From contig PYSS01000034.1 in NCBI GenBank assembly GCA_003049465.1, forward strand, positions 198,419-262,418: DNA of 64,000 bases. Reading direction: 5' to 3'. Of this stretch, positions 12,757 to 23,890 are shown piece after piece. This DNA is from Magnaporthiopsis rhizophila (lineage: Eukaryota; Ascomycota; Sordariomycetes; Magnaporthales; Magnaporthaceae). The position numbers were made by a program, and so were the translations under genes. The notes under the pieces are model-generated. The model was not told where the DNA came from, did no database searches, and saw nothing but the letters and a program-made list of their open reading frames with translations. Within the stretch, counting starts at the first letter, position 1, and every line of letters begins with the position of its first letter.

Positions 12757-13456
12757 ATGAGACTCAAGGACATCCAGCAGCTGGAGCTGCCGCCATCGGC
12801 AGACATGCACGTCCATCTGAGGCAGGACAAGGTCACTCCCATGATCCCTACCCCCTTCGGCGGGAGTCGGTTTTGTGAGATGTGCCATGTTCGCTTACAC
12901 GAGGATCGTCTCGGTCCCGGGATCTACAGCTTATGGAGTTGGTGACTCTCGAGATCCGCAATGGGGGTGTCGACACTGTCTATGTCATGGTATGTATTAC
13001 AGCCTTTTGTTTAATGTAACATCAGATGATAACAAAATAACACACACAACATGCACAGCCCAACCTCCAACCACCCGTGACCACCGTGGCGCGCGCCCTC
13101 GAGGTGCGGTCGGCGCTGCAGGCCATCGAGCCGCGGGTCAACTACCTCATGTCTCTGTACCTGCACCCGAGCGTGACGGCCGACGTGGTGGCCGAGGCGG
13201 CGGCAGCGGGCGTGTCGGGAATCAAGATGTACCCGCAGGGCGTCACGACCAACTCCGAGGCCGGCGCCGGTGCCGATTTTCTCGACGCCTACGCGCCCGT
13301 GCTGCGCGCCATGGAGCAATACGGCCTCGTGCTCAACCTGCACGGCGAGGTGCCCAACGCCGAGCCGACCGAGGAGCTGTCGCTCGAGGAGGCGTTTCTG
13401 CCGCAGCTGAGGCGGCTGCATGAGACGTTTCCAGGTCTGCGCGTTGTTCTCGAGGT

Positions 13457-13502
<46 letters not shown>

Positions 13503-13839
13503 NATGTTGCTTGAGACACCAAAAAAGAGAGATGTATCTGATTACTAAAAGCAAAGAGCGGCGAGAAAAAAAAACAGCACTGCTCTACCGCCGCGGCCAT
13601 CGAGGCCGTCAAGGCCTGCGGGCCGACGGTGGCGGGCACCATCACGGCGCACCACCTCTACCTGACGGGAGACGACAGCGAGGTGGACCCACACGCCTTT
13701 TGCAAGCCCATCCCCAAGAAGCCCAAGGACCGCGACGCGCTGGTGAAGGCCGTGTGCAGCGGAAACCCCAAGTTTTTCTTGTATGTCATGCCTGCTACTT
13801 TCACATTCCCCCGTACTCTGTCCAGAAACCTGACCCCGA

Positions 13840-13876
<37 letters not shown>

Positions 13877-14237
13877 CGGCAGCGACAGCGCCCCGCACCC
13901 GCTAGCGTCAAAGTCGGGCCAGCCCGTGCCGGCCGGCGTCTTCACGCAGCCCTTCGCGACGCAGCTGGTGCTGCGGGCACTCGAGGACGCCGTCGACCGG
14001 GGCGTCGTCTCGGACGACGAGATCACGCAGGAGAAGCTCGAGCTGTTCCTGAGCCGCGCCGGCCGCCGCTTCTACAAGCTGCCCGAGCCCGAGGCGGCGG
14101 CGGCGGGCGCCAAGACTGTGCTGGAGAGGAAGGGTGCCACGATCCCGGCCAGCATCAAGAGCGGCGACGGGAGCGGCCTCGAGGTCGGCCTGTCCAAGGC
14201 TGGGGCTTCGGTTTTCAGTCTTCGGTGGGTTTCTTGA
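12757..14237 (+). CDS. URA4: Dihydroorotase (pyrimidine biosynthesis)
   Basis: Third step of UMP synthesis, cyclising N-carbamoyl-aspartate to dihydroorotate in the cytosol. Five exons, 12757-12831, 12930-12989, 13059-13454, 13578-13780 and 13877-14237, join in frame to 364 residues, the usual length of the single-domain class II enzyme. Metal and catalytic motifs are complete: ADMHVHLR (zinc His pair), GIKMYPQGVTTNS (carboxylated Lys), LVLNLHGE, VVLEHCS, TAHHLYLTGD and GSDSAPH (catalytic Asp). The first donor is GTCACT, which is weak, but the joined text QDK/LMELVT fits the family. Intron 3 contains a long T tract and an undetermined base; intron 4 contains an (AT)n microsatellite. Its stop lies 165 bp from the stop of the convergent MTG1 gene. 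Confidence 0.92.
13460..13503. repeat. Poly-T tract ending in an undetermined base
   Basis: 43 consecutive T followed by N at 13503, inside URA4 intron 3 just after its GTGAGT donor. This looks like a sequencing or gap-filling limit; the true length is not reliable. Confidence 0.9.
13843..13873. repeat. (AT)n microsatellite in URA4 intron 4
   Basis: About 15 AT dinucleotides directly upstream of the intron's 3' splice site (ATACAG), in place of a pyrimidine tract. Confidence 0.9.
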
Positions 14238-14402
14238 GAGGTGTTCCGTGTCGTCCAATAGACTTTCGCGAAGTCGCACCAATAAATCCATGATCTCATT
14301 CGCTCTGCTCTCTAAATATGTGGAGGGGTATATGTGATATCTATCGTATGCCAAACGCCATCATCCTGGTTCGGTTTTCCTTTGTTTAAAATTACAGACG
14401 TT

Positions 14403-15815
14403 TTATGTAGGAACAGGAGCCGCGCCCTTTTTGGCAGCCTCAATCCTCCTTTCCTTCCTGCGTTCCTTTTCGAGCTTCCGGGCCTGGTTCAAGCTCTTGG
14501 GCGGGTTCAGGCTGGTGTTCCGGGCGAGATCGATAGAGTGGCCGGTGACGTCGTCGAGCACGAAGCGGCCGAGATGGCCGCCTCGCCACTGCTGGACGAC
14601 CCATTCGGCGGCCGCCTCGGGCTTGGGCACGCCGCCGGCGCCTAGCTTGCCGGTGCGGCGGGCGACGTGGTCGAGGAACACGTCCACGTCGTTGGTCGGC
14701 TCCGGGCAGAGGCGCTCGTACAGAGCATGGCCGCGGGGCTCGGTGCGGCGACGGGCGGGGAGGTTCATCTGGAACAGCAGGTAGTCGGCCAGGATGACGG
14801 GGTCGACGAGGCCGTCGCGCACGCAGCCGACCAGGGCGAGCTTGAGCATGGCCTCGGCGTCGCCGACGTAGGGGACGAAGACCCCCGGGGTGTCCATGAC
14901 GAAGACACCCTGGCCGGGCACGTCGTCGGCGCCGGTCCCGGGCGCCAGCACGCGCACGGGCGTGCCCAGGCTACGCGTCACGCCGGGCTCGGCGCCGGTG
15001 CGCGCGACCTTGCGCCGAAGGGCGCCGTCGCCCGGACGGCCGGCGCCGCCGATGCCGCTGCTGCGCAGTCGGTTGAGGAGCGTCGACTTGCCCGCGTTGG
15101 GTATGCCGATGACCATGGCGCGCATGCCGAGCAGGCTGTCCTGGCGGCGGGCGGCGGCGCCGATGGCGGCCAGGATGGCGCGGGTGCTGGGGCCGTCGTC
15201 CTCGCCGGCGAAGAGGCAGGCGGGCACGAGGTCCTGGTCCGCTGCCGTCGACGGCATGCTGACGGCATTGCGGTCCCTCGCGTGGAACTTTCTCAGCCGG
15301 TCGACGACGGCGCGGTCGGCGGGCCACGAGGTCAGGTCGCGCTTGGTGTAGACGACGATGCGGGGCCGCGAGCGAGCTTCGAGCTCGGTCTCGAGGGTGG
15401 GATTCCACGACGTCAAGGGCACGCGCATGTCGCGACACTCGATGATGAGCCCGATGTTGGCCAGCTTCTCGCGCATGCGCCGCACCGCCGCCTGGTGGTG
15501 GCCCAGGAAGTAAGAGCGCGTGATGGACTGCGACGCCTCGAAGGTGAGCCGGGGGTTGAAGCCGTTGAGGGGTCGGAGGGCCGGGCCCGCCTGTGGTGCC
15601 GCGGTCGAGTGTGAGGCGGAGGCCGGGTCGGCGGCGGGAGGTGGTGTTAGTGGCGGATGTTCTAACAGGTCTGGGTCCGCAGAAGCGTGTAATCTCCTGG
15701 GGGATGCCGCCGCCGGTAGTCTGCCATGTCGACCAGGAGCCGCCGCCGCCGTCGTCCTTGCCAAGTGGCGCACTCCCCGTATCACGGGCCACGCATGTGT
15801 CAGGACTGGTGGCAT
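14403..15815 (-). CDS. MTG1: Mitochondrial ribosome-assembly GTPase Mtg1
   Basis: Single exon, 470 residues, ATG at 15815. A circularly permuted GTPase of the YlqF/MTG1 group, with G motifs in the order G4, G1, G3: VVYTKRDL (about residue 153), GIPNAGKSTLLNRL (about 238) and VMDTPGVFVPYV (about 305). GAEPGVTRSLG, between G1 and G3, carries the G2 Thr. FEASQSITRSYFLGHHQAAV and ECRDMRVPLTSWNP are typical of the Mtg1 N-terminal half. The first 60 residues are rich in Arg, Ala and Ser, as expected for a mitochondrial targeting peptide. By family it acts in maturation of the mitochondrial large ribosomal subunit at the inner membrane. Convergent with URA4 and divergent from the large disordered-protein gene upstream. 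The AAAGKGxxP-like tail is Lys-rich. Confidence 0.92.
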   Translation of the reverse strand: MPPVLTHAWPVIRGVRHLARTTAAAAPGRHGRLPAAASPRRLHASADPDLLEHPPLTPPPAADPASASHSTAAPQAGPALRPLNGFNPRLTFEASQSITRSYFLGHHQAAVRRMREKLANIGLIIECRDMRVPLTSWNPTLETELEARSRPRIVVYTKRDLTSWPADRAVVDRLRKFHARDRNAVSMPSTAADQDLVPACLFAGEDDGPSTRAILAAIGAAARRQDSLLGMRAMVIGIPNAGKSTLLNRLRSSGIGGAGRPGDGALRRKVARTGAEPGVTRSLGTPVRVLAPGTGADDVPGQGVFVMDTPGVFVPYVGDAEAMLKLALVGCVRDGLVDPVILADYLLFQMNLPARRRTEPRGHALYERLCPEPTNDVDVFLDHVARRTGKLGAGGVPKPEAAAEWVVQQWRGGHLGRFVLDDVTGHSIDLARNTSLNPPKSLNQARKLEKERRKERRIEAAKKGAAPVPT

Positions 15816-17060
15816 CTGGGCTGCTTGCTATAATAGGCAACACCCCGTCGTCTCAGACCATTGCTGCGCAAGACGGAGCCAGTGGCGCATAGGGAGTCCT
15901 CCGCATAGGCGCGACCCTGAAAGCTGATTTCTTTGCCAGAGCCCGAGTCGCTTGTTTGCATCATGCAGTGGATTTGCAAATTTGTCGAGTGGCATGTCCG
16001 GCGGTCCAAGCTCCATCGGGCAATGCAATGCCTATTTTCTGGACCCATCAAATCGGGTCACGCCCTCTTGCGCTTCTCCCCGACCGGCGCCAGCTGGTCT
16101 CCAGGTTATCTCGGGTTTCGGGAGCTCACACACTAACCAGATGCGTCGCTAGCGGTGCAGCTGGCGTGCTCGATTTCGGGATGCTGTCATGGAATTCTGT
16201 GACCAATTGGGCCAGGCGATCAACTAAAGTCGCCTGTGCGCCTCTCGCGCACCAATGACATCATCGCTCCCTCTTTCATGTCGAGCCAGGCGCATACCAT
16301 GCACCACCACCGCCACACGGTCCGTCGGTCGGGCACTCACTTAGTCCTACGCCGGACCTCAATGCTAGCGATGGCCGGCCTTTTGAGCGACGGGACTGTG
16401 TGTGCGCGCGTGAGCTTGTGAGAAGAAACATCCCGACAGCCCTTCAGCCCTGCTGTCCAATCCATGCCTTGACAATGCGCAATCAACCTGTGTCGGTTCC
16501 TGGACTGCACACGACGGCGCTGTGCTGGCCTTTCAGGCAGGGATTGGAGTTGCAGTGCTGTCATTTGCCGGGAAGACGTGCAGCCAGCACAAATGAAATG
16601 GCCGAATGCAGCACGGCAACCCAAAAGCATTAACCCTGCACGCATAAGTGGACCCGCTGGCGGTGGGCGGAAACTGTGGGCCGCTGACACGAAGATTTGA
16701 TGCTTCGGGGACGGCCCAGACTGCTACCTAGCGCCGCGCCGCGCAGCCCCAGCAAGCCCGCGCCTTTGGACTGTGGTCGCCTGGGATCATCATCATCCAC
16801 TTTGGCCCAAGCCATTTCTTTTGTTCCTGTTCGTTTATCACCACGCATCGCCGCCAGGGGTTTCTTTGATCGCCTGTTGGCACATTCCTCATCATTCATT
16901 ACCATTATTCTTTTGCTCGCCCCTCCAGATTCCATAGCCCGACATGTATTGCCTTCGCCTGTATTCATAAGGAGCAGGCACTAAAGGGAGCATCCCCTCA
17001 GAAGTATGATATCGGCTTTGTAGTGGCGCCTTCTCTTCATTCTCCCCAAGTCCAAATCAA
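15816..17060. other. Divergent promoter region (MTG1 and large disordered protein)
   Basis: 1.25 kb between two divergently transcribed genes. Small open frames only. Pyrimidine-rich stretches at 16800-16950 and 17030-17055 precede the plus-strand start, as is common in fungal leaders. No RNA gene or repeat seen. Confidence 0.6.
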
Positions 17061-20000
17061 ATGTCTTCCCTCTTCGGCTCCAAGCGCCGTCGGCCTCCCA
17101 ACCTGGTATGTCATCTGTGGCTTCCGAATCTGGTGGTTTTTCTTGAGCAGCGAAATTATGCTCGCCGCCGCACAAAGTCTCCGCGTCGACCCATCCATAC
17201 ACTCAAAATGCACCACGCCCGTCCATAGCTACGCACTCTCAGATTCCAACAACAACCCCAGCGCATCTTGACTAATCTGCATCGATGCCCTCCCTAAAAC
17301 AGCCTCTTACAACGTCGACGGCGCACTCGGACGCGGCCACCGCGGCCCTGTCCGCCTTTTCACGCCGAGAATCGTCTCCTTCCCTCTCCGAGGCCGCCGC
17401 TGCTGCCGCCCTCAAGGCCCGACCTCACACGCCTACCGATGTCTCCAGCATCGTGCCCAAGCGACGCAGCGTTCGGAGGAGCGCCTCCAACTCATCCCGC
17501 GGCACCGTGAGCCCCCGCCCACCCCTCGAACGCCCCGGTAGCGCCGGCTCCATGAGGGACCGCACTTTTCGATCGCCGAGCCCGCATGGCCGCCAGTCCA
17601 TGGAAGCCAGCAATGGAGCCACCACCCAGCCCGCCGAGTACGATGCGCCTCCGGTACCATCGATCCCGCGCGCCGTCCAGGCGCCACAGCAACAACCCCC
17701 CCAAAGAGTTGGGAGCTTGAGGATAGCCACCACGCCAGTGCGGGTAGCGTCGCAAAAGCTTAAGGATGGAGGCGCAAAAAGAACGGGGACGTGGTTTGGC
17801 GCCCCGTCGGTTGGGGACCTCTCAAATGTTCGAACCTCCGATGCAGCCTTGGCTACGGCGCCTCCCAAAGATCTATACCCGAGACCTGAGAGCAGGTCCT
17901 CGGTCAACTTCTCTTACCCGTCTCGTCTCCGGCTCGGGTCATCGCCACCCCCTGCGTCGATGGCGGAGGAACACGAGCCACAACCGACCGGGTCTGCCGC
18001 GCAGTCGCAGGCAAGAGCAAAACGATCATCGATGTCGACTTCCCAGCCCACGAGGAAGACCTCTACGAGGCAACGGCCTGCCTCTGTGTCTGCCGCCTCG
18101 GATATGGTCTACGACCCCAACTCACGGCGCATGGTCCCAAGGGCAGAGCTTATGGCCCGGGAGCAGATACTGGACGATATGGAGCCAAGACAATCTCCGA
18201 AGAAGAAGAAGCCTTCAAGAGCTGGAAGCCATTTGTCCAAGGGGTCTGTCTCGAGAACTCAGCCTGTTGAGGCTGTCGAAACACCAATAGCTGCGCAGGA
18301 GTATGCACCGCCCTCCACGTCGGGCTATATCGAAGTCCAACAGCCTACTGCGGATTCAGATCGCCCCGGAGCTGAATTCGAGGGAAAGGAGCGGGTAGAG
18401 CAGCCGGTCCAGAATCGTACTCCCACAAGTCGCGGCCGGAATGTTGCATCTCCATCAAATTATCTTCCGGAAGTCGTGGCTGCAAGACAGACTGAGTCTT
18501 CTTCGCCGCCGGAGGGTAGACCTTCTGGCTACGTGCTTGGGAAGCGACCGTCCATTATCGAAGAACAAGTCGAGATGGAAGCTGCCGAATGCGAACGTCC
18601 GCCGTCACCGCACCCGCCGACTGGGGCAATCGAGCCGGCCCGTCCGAGGCAGTACACCTATGGCCAGCCAGCTGCCGCGCTCGAACCGAGGCAACAACAG
18701 AATGCGCCGCAACCGAATGCACAGCCAGCCAAGGCGACAGCATCACCTGCAGAACTCTCGGCCGAGGCACCGGGCGACGCCCTTGGGAACGACGTCAGCG
18801 AGGAAAAGCCTTCTCCACTAGGCGAGCTACAGCAAACGAATACGCTCAGATCCCAGAGGGCACACTCAAAAAGCCCCGTGCGGGTGGCGCACTTTGGACC
18901 AGTGCAAAGGACACTTTCTGTGCGCCACTCTCCGCCCCCGCGGTCTATATCACCGAGGAAGTCTGCTCTGAAGCAGCATAGCCCTCCGCGGAGCACTTCT
19001 TCTGAAGATACACCAGAGTCGACTGCGACGTCGCCCACCCATGACGAGGCAGCAATTGCGCGCAAGAAGTCGGTTCGGGTCAGCTTCAGCGACAGAGAAA
19101 CAGTTGTGGGAGGCGACGAGCCGACCTGTGCACCTCACCGGACAGAGTCGCCGGACGCCCCAAGCCCGCCGTCCAGCGGCCGTCGCACCTGGTTTAGTAA
19201 CATCGGCCGGAGCAAGAAGAAGGACATGTCATCCTTGGACGACGACGAGGTCATGAAGCCACGTCCCGCCCTGCCTTCGTTTGGCAGCGTGAGGGAAAAG
19301 AAGAAGCCGAGAGAGGAAGAGGAGCGGCCTCTTGTTCGGCCTGCCGACCCGGCAAATCTGGTCCACTCGCCAGAGTCTCCTATCGCTCGACCTAGCACAG
19401 CCTCCCCGGACGGCGGGAACAGGAACGGCCTAGGCCAGTCTAGTGATCGAGCCATCGGTGGTGTGCTTTCTCAAGACTTTGCCACGAGAATTCCGGCCAA
19501 CACGTCGAGATTCAGGGAGCCTCTGCCGCCTGTGGTGACTTCAAGAGAGGGTAGCGGTTACATCTCCAATACAGATAGCAGCTCTGACAGCGACGAAGAA
19601 CTTCTCAGAGACACTCCTGCTCTCTCTTCCCAGCCCAGTGCGGCCACCTCCGCCCCGGACATCGAGCCGGAGTCGAAACCGCTAAACGGCTCCGGCTCCG
19701 CGGCCCCTTCTTTGACCGTGGTCACGGGTCCAGCGATGGCGCCAACAACTCAGGATGAGGCAGGCAGCAGGAGTCAAAAGCCAACGACGGGCATTCCAGA
19801 GCTAAGCCCTGTTCTGGTGCCGGCAGCAGCAGCAGCAGCAGTGCCCGCTATTGCCATTTATGGACCGAGCCCAGGGCTGGATGAGGGACCGAAGCACGAG
19901 CCAGGAAACATCGCTGCTGTGCCGGGTGGGTTTCCGGATGACGAATACGAGGACATCACGGCGCAGCAAACCTCACCCACGCAAACCCTTGGTCAGATTA

Positions 20001-22231
20001 AGAACGAGGCCAGACCTGCCTCGTCAAGAGAGGTCGCCTTGGAGCCCGTTTCGCAGGCTTTGGACACGGAGAGAACAGTTCACACACCGGCGACCGTGGC
20101 TGCGACTCACTCGGCTGTAGCCGACGACTCGGATAGTGATGGAACTAGCATCTACAGCGACGCTTACGAGGATCTGGCAGATATGGATAACGACGGTTTC
20201 CAGTCGATTGACGCTATAGTCGGGAGTGGCGTTGTCGACAACGCGTCTGCAAATCCGCTGAGCGATGAGGCGCCGGCCAGAGTGCCAGACGCAGAGCCGG
20301 TCGTCCAGAGGCCCCCCTCGCCAGTGGCGTCACCTACACCGGAGGTGGTCGCGAGAGCAGTGCCATTCCAGCCTCTTGATGACTGGGAGGCGGCCAAAGC
20401 CTTCTGGCGGAGTCTGACTGCAGATAAGAGGGCGCAGTTGGAGAGAGAGGCGGCCGAGGAGGCCGGCATAGAGGCCGATCTGGAGCAAGATGCCAAGGCA
20501 GAGGCGGCCAAACCCAGGCGGAAGAAGTCGGTCGAGAAGAGACAGGCGGAGAAGAGAGCGATTCAAGGGTCGGCACAGGTCAATCCAGACCGTGTCTACA
20601 TGGTCAGACCAGGTACTAAGGCTGATGGTGATGTCGTCGCTAGCCCCGCTAGCCCCGCCAGCCCGGCGCTCAGGAAGAGCATGCGACGAGAGGAGCCCCA
20701 GGAAGCAGCTGCTACAGCGAGCCCGGTTCTTCGCAGGTCCATGCGAGGGAATGTCGCGGCGGAGCAGCAGCGACCCTCGACAAGTTATGCCAGCCCTGAT
20801 GCCCAGTCCCAGAGCTCGTCGAAATCAAGCGCCGCGCCCGGGCGCCCGATGTCGTCGCATGCTACGACAACCCAGGCAGCAGCTGGGGCGGCTCACCGGG
20901 CTCACGACAGGACGAATTCGGATGCTAGCTCACAGCCACAGAGGAGCGGCGCCATGACCAGCTTCTTCCCGCCTGTACTGAAGCGAAGGGGTTCGACTTC
21001 TAGCGAGAGCAGCTTCAGGCGGTCCACTACCAGGCGAGCCTCGGCTACGTTTGGGAAGGGTGGGTCGGGGGGTTTTGCGATGCGCAGGACCCTCCGCGGC
21101 GCAGCCTCTCCGGAACCGGAGCAGGCAGAGCCCAGACGGCGCTTCTCGATGAGGTCTTTCTCGCCCGCGGACTCGGCCCGCCGAGGGCAGCTGGTGACAT
21201 CACCGCCGGTCAGCCTCAACAACCTGCAACGCATGCGTTCGTCCCTTCGAGACGGCAAGGGCAAGGACGGCAAGGCGAAAAGCGACGGCGGCGGTATCCA
21301 CATGTCCTCGATTTTTAGGCCCAGGTCGTCCAAGGGAAAGAAGTCAAGTCGGTTTGACGACTCGAGCGATGAGGAGGGCGGAGCGGGAGGAAGTGGGTTC
21401 CGGAGCCGGTTTGAAGACTCGAGTGACGATGAAGTTACCACACCACCAGCGCCTATCCCTGCGCTGAGCACAAAGACCATGCGGTCGGGTGCCAGTGCAT
21501 CGAGGCCCCAGACTGTTCAGGAGGAGGCAGAGTCGCCGGGTCTCCCCGGCAGCGATGATGACGAGAAGCCAGCGGCGCCGGTGAGACGGACTATTAGCAG
21601 GGGTGTGTCGTCAGGATCTGGACGGCCGTCGCGGCAGGGCGTGGGCATGGCTCAGCAGACCTCACGCTCGGGCCGTGGCGCTGCTTTGGGGACATCACTT
21701 ATGAAGGGTGGCGCCAACGGTGGCAGGCCGGCGGTCGACAGTGCTCCGGCTAGCCCAAATGCCCGTCGTGGAAGCTTCATGTCCACGGTGCTGAGGCGCA
21801 AAAAGACTGGCAGCAATGAGCCGGGCAAGATCCAGCGCGGCGAGGTCATGGACAGTGCGGCTCGCCGCGACACAACTCTGGAGCGAAGCCCGCAGGAGCT
21901 TTCTGCAATGCGCGCGCAGAGGCGGACGGTGTCGATGCCGATGGTGCCGGCATTTCAGCGCAATCACGGCGGCGGCGTGGGCGAGGACTGGCCGCTGGCG
22001 ACACCGGTGGACGAGGATGACGAGGAGAGGACGGTCAGCAGCTCGCGTCCTAGCTTTGTAAAGCGTCGGAGCCTCTCGCAAGGCAACGCGATTTCCGGGA
22101 TGACCAATGACGATTCCCTCCTGGTTGTTCCTGACAGCATGGACGAGGTCGCCCTGGCCACCGGCGCGGGACGGCAGAAGAAGAAGAAGCGGTTCCCGGC
22201 GCTGAGGCGGATGTTCGGGCTGGACGACTAG
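17061..22231 (+). CDS. Large disordered protein, possibly a Seg1/eisosome-type scaffold
   Basis: Exon 1 is a 45-nt micro-exon, 17061-17105 (MSSLFGSKRRRPPNL), then an intron (donor GTATGT, branch TGACTAAT, acceptor AAACAG) and exon 2 at 17303-22231. The product is 1,657 residues. The ATG at 17285 lies inside this intron and is not the start. No enzymatic domain is visible. The N-terminus has an Ala-rich EAAAAAALK segment followed by a basic Ser/Arg stretch. MVYDPNSRRMVPRAELMARE lies near residue 280 and a charged helix, FWRSLTADKRAQLEREAAEE, near 1050. The protein ends in a basic amphipathic tail, KKKKRFPALRRMFGLDD, suited to membrane contact. The Ala-rich start plus HTPT motif recalls Seg1-like eisosome proteins, but this is pattern memory only. 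The gene model is firmer than the name. Confidence 0.72.
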
Positions 22232-22707
22232 GAGGCCAGGTGTCTGCCGCCAAAGCCACCGGCAGGGGCGTATGTCATCCGTCTGGGGGCCGGTTCCTGC
22301 TGCACCCTTTTGCTGGTTCTATCTTGCGGCTGTGGTGGTCACGTGGGATGATGGGATTGATCTCACGATACCTCAACAACCTAATGCCTTTTTTTTTTTT
22401 TTTTTTTGTATCTCTTTTCCTTCTACTATGTTCCTTCTCGCCGGGTTTGGCAGGCAAAAGTCGATGGATACCGACAGGGAATTTGGCGTTTTCTTTCCCT
22501 TGTGGTTACAGTGCCGTGGTTTTGTTTCTCTCCTTGATTTTTGGAAAACAAAAGGCTCTTTCGTAATACCTTGAACACGAACGAATTTATTTGGAGATGT
22601 CGATTTGGTCTTTTCGGTTGTTCATATTTTCAGGCCCCTTTGATGCGGATCCACCCCCCTGATCCACCTTGTGACCCTCAGGCACCCGTCGATCAATTGA
22701 TGGGCAC
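22232..22707. other. Spacer between two plus-strand genes
   Basis: 3' region of the large disordered-protein gene with a 17-nt T run at 22390, then the short leader of the AlkB-like gene. Nothing else seen. Confidence 0.55.
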
Positions 22708-23460
22708 ATGCAGTCAAGCCCAAATCATCACTCAATCCCAGACGCAGCACCCCGCAAAAGACGCAGCGGGCCAAGAATGGAGCAGCTCCCGATCCAGCCG
22801 TCCGGGCTCTATTGGCAAGACGATTTCATCACGCCGGAGCACGAAGCGGAACTGCTAGCAATATTCCGCAGGCTTGAGTGGCCTGAGCGTGGAGGGCGGC
22901 TGTCACTTCACTATGGCTACACCTTTGACTACAAGACGTTCGGCGTAGACCCCGACGTGCCCTTCAAGCCGTTCCCCGACTGGCTCACGCCGCTGCTGCC
23001 ACGCACCGAGGACCGCCCGCCCGACCAGGTGTGCCTGCAGTACTACCCGCCCGGCGCCGGCATCCCGCCGCACGTCGACACACACTCGGCCTACGACCAA
23101 CTGTACGCGCTGTCGCTGGGCGCGCCGGTGCTGATGCACTTTGCCCGCGGCCGCAGCGACGGCAACGGCGACGGCTCGCCCAGGGACCAGGCCGACGTGG
23201 ACCTGGCCCCGCGCAGCATGCTGCGCATGAGCGGCGACGCGCGGCTGCACTGGACGCACGGCATCCGCAAGCGCAAGACGGACCCCCTGCCCGACGGCTC
23301 CGTCCGCCGCCGCGCCGACCGCTGGAGCATCACGTACCGCTGGGTGCGCAACCCGGCCGTGTGCGAGTGCGGCGATGTGCGCCTGTGCGACACGGCACAG
23401 GCCCGGCTCGGCATCGAGAGGGAGCTGCGGTGGAAGAAGGAGGGAGGGGTCGGCTCGTGA
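22708..23460 (+). CDS. AlkB-like 2-oxoglutarate/Fe(II) dioxygenase
   Basis: 250 residues, no introns; ATG 22777 (MEQLPIQPSGLYW) is an equally good start, removing 23 basic residues. The double-stranded beta-helix features of the AlkB family are present: VCLQYYPPGAGIPPHVDTHS with the HxD iron ligands, the distal ligand in LHWTHGIRKRKTD, and a 2-oxoglutarate-binding Arg in RWSITYRWVR. LIxMHFARG-type and DLAPRSMLRMSGDARLHW blocks match the ALKBH8/ALKBH4-like branch more than the DNA-repair AlkB proteins. There is no RNA-recognition or methyltransferase domain, so this is a stand-alone oxygenase. The likely substrate, modified RNA or protein, cannot be told from sequence. The last 45 residues contain a CxC pair (VCECGD) outside the catalytic core. 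Confidence 0.85.
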   Translation: MQSSPNHHSIPDAAPRKRRSGPRMEQLPIQPSGLYWQDDFITPEHEAELLAIFRRLEWPERGGRLSLHYGYTFDYKTFGVDPDVPFKPFPDWLTPLLPRTEDRPPDQVCLQYYPPGAGIPPHVDTHSAYDQLYALSLGAPVLMHFARGRSDGNGDGSPRDQADVDLAPRSMLRMSGDARLHWTHGIRKRKTDPLPDGSVRRRADRWSITYRWVRNPAVCECGDVRLCDTAQARLGIERELRWKKEGGVGS

Positions 23461-23890
23461 CGAGGCCGCCCAGCCAGCCATGTGGGTACGGCCCGTTCTG
23501 GAAAGAGGCCGACGCAGCTAAGGTACCATTGGCAGGTCGGATCGACTGTTTCGGCTCGGCGTCGAAAGGCAAGGTGGATGGCCGCCGATAGCGCGGCCCC
23601 AGAGCAAACGAAACAGCCCGCGACCCCCCTCGGCCGCCAGGACTGGGGGATATCCCACCGCGGGACATGGCACCCTAGCCTGAGGCCAAAGCTTAAAAAT
23701 TCGACAGGCATCTTTCCATTAAATGCGACGATACCACCGTCAAGTCTCTTGCGACTAGCTGGCTGCTCTCTGTCTCTCCGTTGCTCTATCTCTCTCCCTT
23801 TCTGCCCGACCCTTCTCGACCGATCGACTCCCCTAGGTGAGATCCTCACCGTGCATTTCTTCTCTTCTCTGTGCTGCTCAGGTCGTGGCC
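23461..23890. other. Spacer and promoter of the FAD oxidase gene
   Basis: 430 bp between two plus-strand genes. Pyrimidine-rich from 23755 to 23880, typical of a fungal 5' leader. No gene seen. Confidence 0.55.

Noticed and set aside
17285..17302. ATG 17285 as the start of the large disordered protein
   Set aside because: It falls between a strong branch site (TGACTAAT) and the AAACAG acceptor; splicing from the micro-exon at 17061 gives a better model.
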